A stretch of 6,186 nucleotides of DNA, taken from assembly GCA_946479825.1 (NCBI GenBank), contig CAMLHU010000135.1, positions 1-6,186 on the forward strand. Direction: 5' to 3'. Below are positions 1 to 4,870 of this stretch, one piece after another. Below the pieces are notes generated by a model. It saw only the letters and a program-made list of their open reading frames with translations, searched no databases and was not told the origin of the DNA. Each line of letters opens with the position of its first letter. Positions within the stretch are counted from its first letter, which is position 1. The translations under genes and the position numbers were made by a program. This DNA comes from an uncultured Gemmatimonadota bacterium (GTDB taxonomy: Bacteria > Gemmatimonadota > Gemmatimonadetes > Gemmatimonadales > GWC2-71-9).

Positions 1-55
1 GGCCGAAGGAGAGGGGAGCCGGTTCTATGTGGAGCTGGTAGAGCTTAGGGCTTAG
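1..55 (+). CDS. C-terminal end of a probable sensor histidine kinase (partial)
   Basis: Read from base 2, the frame gives AEGEGSRFYVELVELRA and then TAG at 53-55. The GEGSRFYVEL piece resembles the last strand of the histidine kinase ATPase domain (HATPase_c), where a G-x-G-S-x-F segment followed by a short hydrophobic strand usually ends the protein. Only 17 residues are visible, so the identification rests on this motif alone. The final residues (LRA) and the stop codon come from the heptamer repeat tract that starts at 43, so the repeat seems to have run into the end of the gene. The other forward frames show no recognisable protein end. Confidence 0.45.
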   Translation, partial: AEGEGSRFYVELVELRA

Positions 56-119
56 GGCTTAGGGCTTAGAGCTTAGGGCTTAGAGCCTGGGGCTTAGAGC
101 TTGGAGCGCAGGGCTTCGA
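43..119 (+). repeat. Heptamer tandem repeat tract 1, 11 units of GCTTAGR
   Basis: Eleven consecutive 7-bp units fill this stretch. The consensus is GCTTAGG or GCTTAGA; the first six units match it exactly, as does the eighth, while the seventh and the last three drift (GCCTGGG, GCTTGGA, GCGCAGG, GCTTCGA). Because 7 is not a multiple of 3, the TAG in each unit places stop codons in all three forward frames, and the complement supplies TAA in the reverse frames. The tract lies between two plus-strand genes and overlaps the stop of the first. Its reverse complement matches the units of the tract at 4766-4856. Confidence 0.95.
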
Positions 120-124
120 CCCTC

Positions 125-148
125 CGTCCGCCTGTCCGCCCGTCCGCC
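125..148 (+). repeat. Three tandem octamers YGTCCGCC
   Basis: CGTCCGCC, TGTCCGCC and CGTCCGCC follow directly on one another, then a run of C. This short tract lies between heptamer tract 1 and the channel gene start. No function is evident; it may be slippage-derived. Confidence 0.75.
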
Positions 149-165
149 CCCCTTACCTTTCCTCC

Positions 166-840
166 ATGCCCGAACGCCCCTACGGGATCATCGCGCCCAC
201 GGTCCTGCGGCTCTTCCGCGGCCTCAAGCGCCTCCCGCCGCAGTCCATCATCGGCGACCGCCTGTCGCACCAGATGAGCGCCCAGTTCGGCGCCGATCCC
301 GAGGCCGCCACCCGGCGCCGGGCCTGGCAGGTGGACCTCTTCGTCCTCGCGTCGCTCGCGCTCGAGCTCGCCATCTTCGCCGTCGTCCGCCACGTCCCCG
401 AATGGCTGCGCGTGGTGCTCCTCGCGATGCCGATCCTCCGGATCCTCAACATCATCGAGGTGACGGTCAACCTGAACGTCTTCGACGCCCTTACCGCCCC
501 GATCCAGCCGCGCGTGGCGTCGGTGGTCCGCACCCTGGTCCTCACCGGGATCAACTACGTCGAACTCATCCTCTGCTTCAGCATCATCTACCTGGTGGCG
601 GTCGAACACCTCCACGGCGCCAGCGGGATCCTCGACGTCGCCTACTTCAGCGCCATCACCCAGCTCTCGGTCGGCTACGGCGACATCGTCCCCACCGGCG
701 CCCTCCGCCTCGTCGCGGTCCTCCAGGCCCTCCTCGGCCTCTTCTTCACCGTCGTCCTGCTCGGCCGCTTCGCCGGGCTGCTGCCCAGGATCACCACCGT
801 CGCCGAGATGGGGCGGGGGGAAGAGTCGGAGGAGGAGTAG
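166..840 (+). CDS. Potassium-channel-like membrane protein (Ion_trans_2 pore)
   Basis: The 224-residue product probably conducts K+ across the inner membrane. The key evidence is the pore loop: a pore helix at about 156-167 followed by S168-V169-G170-Y171-G172-D173, the K+ selectivity filter signature, then IVP and a hydrophobic inner helix at about 180-203. Other hydrophobic segments lie near 57-76, 81-103 and 118-146. The N-terminus (1-50) is basic and the tail is acidic (EESEEE). No RCK or cyclic-nucleotide-binding domain follows, and no S4-like ladder of arginines is visible, so voltage or ligand gating is not supported. The ATG at 166 has no Shine-Dalgarno; it is preceded by a pyrimidine-rich leader ending in CCTCC. 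The gene converges on the cupredoxin gene. The channel class is fairly sure; ion preference is inferred from the filter. Confidence 0.85.
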   Translation: MPERPYGIIAPTVLRLFRGLKRLPPQSIIGDRLSHQMSAQFGADPEAATRRRAWQVDLFVLASLALELAIFAVVRHVPEWLRVVLLAMPILRILNIIEVTVNLNVFDALTAPIQPRVASVVRTLVLTGINYVELILCFSIIYLVAVEHLHGASGILDVAYFSAITQLSVGYGDIVPTGALRLVAVLQALLGLFFTVVLLGRFAGLLPRITTVAEMGRGEESEEE

Positions 841-848
841 GCACTGCG

Positions 849-927
849 GTGAACGGTGAAGGGTGAAAGGTGAACGGGCCGCCAGAGACGATCCCATCGG
901 GCGACCCGTTCACCCTTCACCGTTCAC
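849..927. terminator. Heptamer-built inverted repeat between convergent genes, likely bidirectional terminator
   Basis: The left arm (849-878) is four heptamers, GTGAACG, GTGAAGG, GTGAAAG and GTGAACG, plus GG. The right arm (905-927), read on the minus strand, is GTGAACG, GTGAAGG and GTGAACG plus GG. The arms pair over 23 bp, with one heptamer (863-869) bulged out. The 26-base loop holds a small hairpin, CGAT-CCC-ATCG (889-899). The element starts 8 bp after the channel stop and ends 19 bp before the cupredoxin stop, where transcripts from both sides converge. There is no T-run on either side, so classic intrinsic termination is not demonstrated; an RNA 3'-end stabiliser is an alternative. 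Confidence 0.6.
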
Positions 928-946
928 TGCCCTTCCCGCTCACCAC

Positions 947-1783
947 TTATTTCACGTCGATCTCCCGCACCATCCCGTGCGCAAAGTGCGGCTGGCCGTC
1001 CTTGGCGTCCGGCACGAAGCAGATCAGCGCGTACTTCCCCGCGGTCAGGTCCACCGGCAGCTCGATCGAGTGCCCGGGCGCCATCGGCGAGACTCCACCG
1101 ATCGGCTCCCCCGGGGGCGGGCCGTCGGGCTTGGCGATCCACGCCAGCAGGTCCTGCGGCGTCTTCCCCGGCGCCAGGCGCGCCAGCAGCATCTCGTGGT
1201 CCTGCCCCGCCTTGTTGGTGAGGCGGATCAGGTGCTTCCCGGCCGAGAGCGGCTTGGAGAAGGTGAAGCTGTAGTCCTGGAGCGTCACGGAAATGTCGGC
1301 GCTCGGCATCGCGGCCTTGCTCGCCGGCCCGGCCACGATGATCTCCTTCGCCATCCCCTTCATCATATGCGGCATCCCGTCGGCCGCGGGGATCACGCAG
1401 AGCATCGCGTAGCGGCCCGGGACGAGGTCCACGATCGCGCTCGCCCACCCCGTCGGCGCCGGGGTGTTGGGCCCGCCGATGGCCACGGTCCACGCCGGCG
1501 GCGGCGCGTCCGGCTTCTGCGCCATCAGGTCGGCCAGCGTCTTCCCGTCCTCGAGCCGGACCAGGAACACGTGGTGCAGGCTCGGCCCCATATTGTGGAG
1601 CCGGATCTCGGTCGGGCCGGCGGCCAGCGTGTCCGGCGCATCGAAGGCGAAGTCGTGGGTCGTGACGACCACGGTCCGGACCGTGGGCTTGGCGCCCGGA
1701 CGGGCGGCCCCGGCCAGTACTGCCCCGCCCATCACCAGGGCGATCGCGCCGAAGCTACGGCGCCAGCGGTGCGACTGCGGCAT
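947..1783 (-). CDS. Exported protein with two tandem cupredoxin-like domains
   Basis: The 278-residue product is probably a periplasmic copper or electron-transfer protein. Residues 1-26 form a signal peptide with RRSF before the hydrophobic core (Tat-like but not full consensus) and likely cleavage after AGA. Two homologous halves follow, about 35-150 and 164-278. Each begins with a strand, has a His in the middle (H70/H71; H196), and ends in a Cys...His-x4-Met block: C129, H139, M144 in the first and C255, H266, M271 in the second. His-x4-Met spacing equals that of plastocyanin, but the Cys-to-His gap (9 and 10 residues between) is far longer. The ATG at 1783 was chosen over an upstream ATG at 1891 because it has an AAGGAG ribosome site 6 bases away and starts directly at the signal peptide. 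Copper binding is inferred from ligands; the physiological partner is unknown. Confidence 0.8.
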   Translation of the reverse strand: MPQSHRWRRSFGAIALVMGGAVLAGAARPGAKPTVRTVVVTTHDFAFDAPDTLAAGPTEIRLHNMGPSLHHVFLVRLEDGKTLADLMAQKPDAPPPAWTVAIGGPNTPAPTGWASAIVDLVPGRYAMLCVIPAADGMPHMMKGMAKEIIVAGPASKAAMPSADISVTLQDYSFTFSKPLSAGKHLIRLTNKAGQDHEMLLARLAPGKTPQDLLAWIAKPDGPPPGEPIGGVSPMAPGHSIELPVDLTAGKYALICFVPDAKDGQPHFAHGMVREIDVK

Positions 1784-1789
1784 CGGATG

Positions 1790-1795
1790 CTCCTT
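1790..1795 (-). promoter_or_regulatory. Shine-Dalgarno AAGGAG for the cupredoxin gene
   Basis: On the minus strand AAGGAG lies 6 bases before the ATG at 1783. It decides the start of this gene and is the only clear ribosome site in the window; the other three complete starts lack one. Confidence 0.85.
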
Positions 1796-1846
1796 GTACC
1801 GGTCGGATCCACCCCCCGGGGCCGTCCCCGTGGCGGGCGAGCGCGC

Positions 1847-1876
1847 TTGCCGGTCCTGCGCGCGCGGGGCTAGTAT
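1847..1876 (+). promoter_or_regulatory. Candidate promoter for the BTAD regulator
   Basis: TTGCCG (1847-1852) and TAGTAT (1871-1876) are separated by 18 bp and point toward the regulator start at 1937, giving a leader of about 54 bases. The -10 lies in a small AT-rich island (1871-1879) within GC-rich DNA and overlaps the opposite-facing -10, so the two promoters could compete. The -10 match is mediocre. Confidence 0.35.
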
Positions 1877-1877
1877 A
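1872..1877 (-). promoter_or_regulatory. Candidate -10 box TATACT for the cupredoxin gene
   Basis: The minus strand reads TATACT, one mismatch from TATAAT. No good -35 lies 17 bp upstream; that position is occupied by the GGTGAG direct repeats, as expected for an activator-dependent promoter. Predicted transcription would start near 1865, giving a GC-rich leader of about 80 bases. The leader contains a possible stem (CGGGG/CCCCG at 1817-1830) and a possible GCGCGC stem near its start (1841-1846 with 1858-1865). Confidence 0.5.
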
Positions 1878-1885
1878 GAGACGGC

Positions 1886-1914
1886 GCTCACCCCTCCCTC
1901 ACCGCGGTCTCACC
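1886..1914 (-). promoter_or_regulatory. Triple direct repeat, candidate SARP/BTAD operator
   Basis: On the minus strand three heptamers, GGTGAGA (1914-1908), GGTGAGG (1903-1897) and GGTGAGC (1892-1886), are separated by 4-bp spacers (CCGC and GAGG), an exact 11-bp period. The last heptamer ends 8 bp before TATACT. Streptomyces SARP regulators are known to bind heptamer direct repeats with 4-bp spacers placed about 8 bp upstream of the -10. The adjacent divergent gene encodes a protein with that DNA-binding architecture, so I infer this is its site. The same repeats lie downstream of the regulator's own candidate promoter and could mediate autoregulation. Confidence 0.6.
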
Positions 1915-1936
1915 GCTCCCGGGCTCATCTCGTAAC

Positions 1937-3898
1937 GTGTTGCACCTTATCACTTTGGGTGGCCTGTCCCTGCGCCGGGAAGACCCGGCGTCGGCCGAGG
2001 TCTCCACCCAGCCGAGGCGGCTCGCGCTCCTCGCCCTGATCGGGGCGGCGGGGGAGCGCGGCGTGACCCGGGAAAAGGTGCTCGGGCTCCTCTGGCCCGA
2101 CGTCGAGGAGGAGCGCGCCCGGAGCATCCTCTCCCAGGCCCTCTACGCCCTCAAGCGCGACTTGGGCCGCGAGGACCTCTTCCTCGACACCCCGGAGCTC
2201 CGGCTCAACCTCGCCGCGCTCAGCTGCGATCGCGGGGCGTTCCTCACCGCCATGGCCGGCGGGCGGCTCGAGGAGGCGGTCGGGCTCTACGCGGGGCCGT
2301 TCCTGGACGGCGTCTATGTGAAGGGCGCGGGGGAGTTCGAACGGTGGGTTGAAGATGAGCGCGGGACCCTCGCGCGCAAGTACACCGACGCGCTCGAGCA
2401 GCTGGCCCGGGCCGCCGACGAACGCCGCGACCACGCGGCCGCCGTGAAGTGGTGGCGCGCGCTCGCCACCCCCGACCCGCTCTCCGCCCGCTACGCGACC
2501 GGCTATATGCAGGCGCTCACCGCCGCGGGCGACCGCGCCGGCGCGCTCCGTCACGCCCGCATCCACGCCGAACTCGTTAACCAGGAACTCGGCGCGTCGG
2601 CGGACCACTCGATCCGCGACCTCGAGGCCCGGCTCCGGACCAGTGCGGCGCCCCGGAAGGCGCCCGACACCACGGCGGCCGAGGCCCCGCTCCAAGAGCC
2701 TGCCGCGGCACCAAGTCCGCCCCCACCGTCGCCGGCGCGCCGGCGGCGATACGTGTGGGTCGGCTTCGCCGCGACGGCCGTCGCGCTGGTCGCGTGGGTG
2801 GTGCTGCACCGGGCCGCGCCCCACCAGCCGGTCATCGCCGTCGGCGAGATCCGCGATTACACCGGCGCCCGGTCCGGTCAGGGCGATTCCCTCGCCCCAC
2901 CCCTCGCCGACCTCCTCGCCACCAACCTGGCGCGGACGCCGGGGCTCCGGGTGGTGAGCGGCGAGCGGATGCTCGAGCTCAACGCCACCCGACCCGGCGG
3001 CCCGCTCGCGGCGGCTCGGAGCGCGGGCGCCGACCAGGTGGTGGATGGCGCGCTCTACCGGCGGGACGACGGTTCGCTCCGGCTCGACCTCCGCCGGGTG
3101 GACCTCACGACCGGCCAGGTGCGCGACGCCTTCACCGTGCAGGCCGGCGACCTCTTCACGCTGGTGGACGCGGGGACGACCCAGCTCGTCGCGCAGTTCG
3201 GCCTGGCGCGCCCGGAGGGCTCGGTGACCACGGTCACCACCCACTCGCTGGCGGCGCTCCGGCTCTACGACCAGGGGCTCGCCAACCTGTACCGCGGCGA
3301 CGGGCGCGCGGCGCACCAGCTCTTCCTCGCCGCGCTGAGCGAGGACTCCACCTTCGCGATGGCGGCGTACTTCGCCGGCATGAGCGCCTTCCCCGACCGC
3401 GACCTCGCCTTCCGCTATCTCGACGAGGCCAGGCGGCTCGGCCCGCACGCTTCCGACCGCGAGCGGCTCCTCATCGAGCTCGGCTGGGGGCGCGCCAAGG
3501 ACGATCCCTCCCAGCTCGCCGTCGCCGAGACGCTCACCACCCGCTACCCGAGCGAGCCTCGCGCGTTCATCGGGCTCGGCGATTCGCGCACCTGGCTTCT
3601 GGCCGACTTCCCCGGCGCCGTCGCCGCATTTCGTCGCGCGATCGAGCTCGATCCCGGCGGCTTCACCGCGACGGCGCCGCGCTGTCTGGCCTGCGAAGCG
3701 ACGAGCGGGATGGCGATGGCGTACACGATGGCCGATTCGCTCGAGGCCGCCGAGCGGGTGGCGCGGAAGTGGATCCGGGAGAACCCGAAGGCGCCGGGCG
3801 CGTGGGGACTGCTTGCGGCCACGCTGGGCTACGCCGGCCGCTTCGACGAGGCGCGCGCTGCCGACAGCGTCGTGGCTCGGCTCGACCCCGCGCATTAA
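1937..3898 (+). CDS. Membrane-anchored BTAD/SARP-type transcriptional regulator with sensor and TPR regions, ended by an in-frame TAA
   Basis: The 653-residue product reads as a one-component regulator. Residues 1-95 form an OmpR-type winged helix (strand LHLITLGGL, helices about 27-75). Residues 96-240 match the bacterial transcriptional activation domain (BTAD), with helices around LYAGPFLDGV and FERWVEDER. A Pro/Ala-rich linker (241-266) and RRRR lead to one membrane helix (271-290). Beyond it, 297-420 resembles the FlgO/TolB-N-like region of CadC-type regulators, and 435-653 is TPR-like helical repeats with C583-LA-C586. The layout puts DNA binding in the cytoplasm and the sensor outside. 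The GTG at 1937 directly precedes the first strand, with no Shine-Dalgarno. The frame stops at TAA (3896-3898) in mid-TPR and continues open in the same frame, so this is probably the N-terminal two thirds of a larger protein. DNA target is inferred from the adjacent operator. Confidence 0.85.
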   Translation: MLHLITLGGLSLRREDPASAEVSTQPRRLALLALIGAAGERGVTREKVLGLLWPDVEEERARSILSQALYALKRDLGREDLFLDTPELRLNLAALSCDRGAFLTAMAGGRLEEAVGLYAGPFLDGVYVKGAGEFERWVEDERGTLARKYTDALEQLARAADERRDHAAAVKWWRALATPDPLSARYATGYMQALTAAGDRAGALRHARIHAELVNQELGASADHSIRDLEARLRTSAAPRKAPDTTAAEAPLQEPAAAPSPPPPSPARRRRYVWVGFAATAVALVAWVVLHRAAPHQPVIAVGEIRDYTGARSGQGDSLAPPLADLLATNLARTPGLRVVSGERMLELNATRPGGPLAAARSAGADQVVDGALYRRDDGSLRLDLRRVDLTTGQVRDAFTVQAGDLFTLVDAGTTQLVAQFGLARPEGSVTTVTTHSLAALRLYDQGLANLYRGDGRAAHQLFLAALSEDSTFAMAAYFAGMSAFPDRDLAFRYLDEARRLGPHASDRERLLIELGWGRAKDDPSQLAVAETLTTRYPSEPRAFIGLGDSRTWLLADFPGAVAAFRRAIELDPGGFTATAPRCLACEATSGMAMAYTMADSLEAAERVARKWIRENPKAPGAWGLLAATLGYAGRFDEARAADSVVARLDPAH

Positions 3899-3910
3899 GA
3901 CGGCGGCCGG

Positions 3911-4762
3911 GTGCGGATCTGGCTCATTCCGGCCGGACGGTTCGCCGAGGCGGAGACCGTCTTTGCCGGGCGCGCGCGCGACGGCGCGTTCGACGTGCGG
4001 ACCGAGGCGCTCTGGATGCTTGCGGTCCTGCGCCGGGAGCAGGGGCGCCCCGACACGGCGCTGCAGGTCATCGCCCAGCTGCGCCGGCTGACCGACGCCA
4101 TCCAACCCGGCCCGCACCCGAGCTATGAGGTGGGCCTGCTGCAGGCGCAGGCGCTGCTCGAGGCCGGGCACCCGCGCGCCGCGGCGGCCCTGTTCGACAC
4201 CGTCTCCGTCACCCACGACACCACTGTCTCCCTTGCCGCCCGGCACTGGACCTGGGCCCAGGGGCTCCGCACCAACGCGCTCGTCGCCGCCGACGACACC
4301 GCAGCGGTGCACCGGCTGGCCGACGAGCTCCGCCGCCGCGGCGCCCGGAGCGGCTACGCCCGCGACCGCCGGCTGTATCACCACGCACTGGGCCTCCTGG
4401 CCCGCGCCCGCGGCGAGCCGCTCACCGCCGCAAGCGAGTTCCGCCAGGCGATCTTCTCGCCCACCATCGGCTACACCCGCACCAACCTCGAGCTCGGCCG
4501 GGCGCTGCTGGCGCTCCGGCAGTACGACGAGGCCGCGCGGGTGCTGCGGGCCGGGTTGCGCGGCCCGGTGGACGGCCCCAACCTCTACGTCACCCGCACC
4601 GAGCTCCACGCCGCGCTCGGCCGAGCCTTCGAGCTCGCCGGCGAGCGCGACAGCGCGCGGGCGCATTATCGGTTCGCCCTCGCCGCCTGGAACGCCCCCG
4701 AGCCGATCTACCAGGCCGCCCGCGACTCCGTCGCCGCCGGCTTGGCCCGACTCGGCGGCTAA
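3911..4762 (+). CDS. TPR-repeat protein, probably the C-terminal third of the interrupted BTAD regulator
   Basis: The 283-residue frame starts with GTG 12 bases after the TAA of the preceding gene, and in the same reading frame. It consists of helical TPR-like pairs, for example about 8-60, 72-98, 108-180 (with a Tyr/His-rich helix near 155-160), 188-216 and 228-260, and it ends with a helix RDSVAAGLARL. It has no signal peptide, no membrane helix and no DNA-binding domain, and its first residues fall inside a helix (RIWLIPAGRFAEAE) rather than before one. I therefore read it as the severed C-terminus of the 1937-3898 protein; together they make about 940 residues, a usual size for this regulator type. 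If expressed, it would need readthrough of TAA or reinitiation at GTG (no Shine-Dalgarno visible). A genuine separate TPR gene is less likely. Confidence 0.6.
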   Translation: MRIWLIPAGRFAEAETVFAGRARDGAFDVRTEALWMLAVLRREQGRPDTALQVIAQLRRLTDAIQPGPHPSYEVGLLQAQALLEAGHPRAAAALFDTVSVTHDTTVSLAARHWTWAQGLRTNALVAADDTAAVHRLADELRRRGARSGYARDRRLYHHALGLLARARGEPLTAASEFRQAIFSPTIGYTRTNLELGRALLALRQYDEAARVLRAGLRGPVDGPNLYVTRTELHAALGRAFELAGERDSARAHYRFALAAWNAPEPIYQAARDSVAAGLARLGG

Positions 4763-4765
4763 CGC

Positions 4766-4856
4766 CTAGCTCCAAGCTCCTAGCTCCAAGCTCCTAGCTC
4801 CTAGCTCCTAGCTCTAAGCTCCAAGCTCTAAGCTCCAAGCTCCCAGCTCCTAGCTC
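4766..4856 (+). repeat. Heptamer tandem repeat tract 3, 13 units of YHAGCTC
   Basis: Thirteen consecutive 7-bp units: CTAGCTC (six), CAAGCTC (four), TAAGCTC (two) and CCAGCTC (one). The tract begins 3 bp after the TPR stop codon and ends 14 bp before the hydrolase ATG. TAAGCTC and CAAGCTC preceded by C are exact reverse complements of GAGCTTAG and GAGCTTGG in tract 1 (43-119), so the two tracts are opposite-strand members of one repeat family. CTAG is self-complementary, so stops occur in all frames on both strands. Confidence 0.95.
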
Positions 4857-4870
4857 TAACCCCACCTCCC

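Noticed and set aside
43..119. Telomere-like repeat (rotation CTTAGGG, close to the plant heptamer TTTAGGG)
   Set aside because: The tract is short, internal, degenerate and next to bacterial genes; the resemblance is most likely chance within a heptamer family.
94..897. Minus-strand frame over the channel gene
   Set aside because: It is low-complexity Asp/Glu/Arg-rich sequence that runs through the repeat tracts; the plus-strand selectivity filter decides the coding strand.
863..1873. Plus-strand frame of 336 codons over the cupredoxin gene
   Set aside because: It starts in a repeat, is Arg/His/Gly-rich without domains, and conflicts with the minus-strand signal peptide, ribosome site and duplicated copper motifs.
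1784..1891. A 36-residue N-terminal extension of the cupredoxin protein from the ATG at 1891
   Set aside because: The extension would place a non-hydrophobic leader before the signal peptide, overlap the candidate promoter, and ignore the AAGGAG-ATG pair at 1783.
1925..4666. A 913-codon open frame on the minus strand opposite the regulator
   Set aside because: Its composition is Arg/Gly/Glu/Pro-rich with no recognisable domain, and it mirrors the GC-biased third codon positions of the plus-strand gene, whose domains are clear.
4766..4856. CRISPR array
   Set aside because: Units are 7 bp, directly abutting with no spacers, and no cas genes are present.
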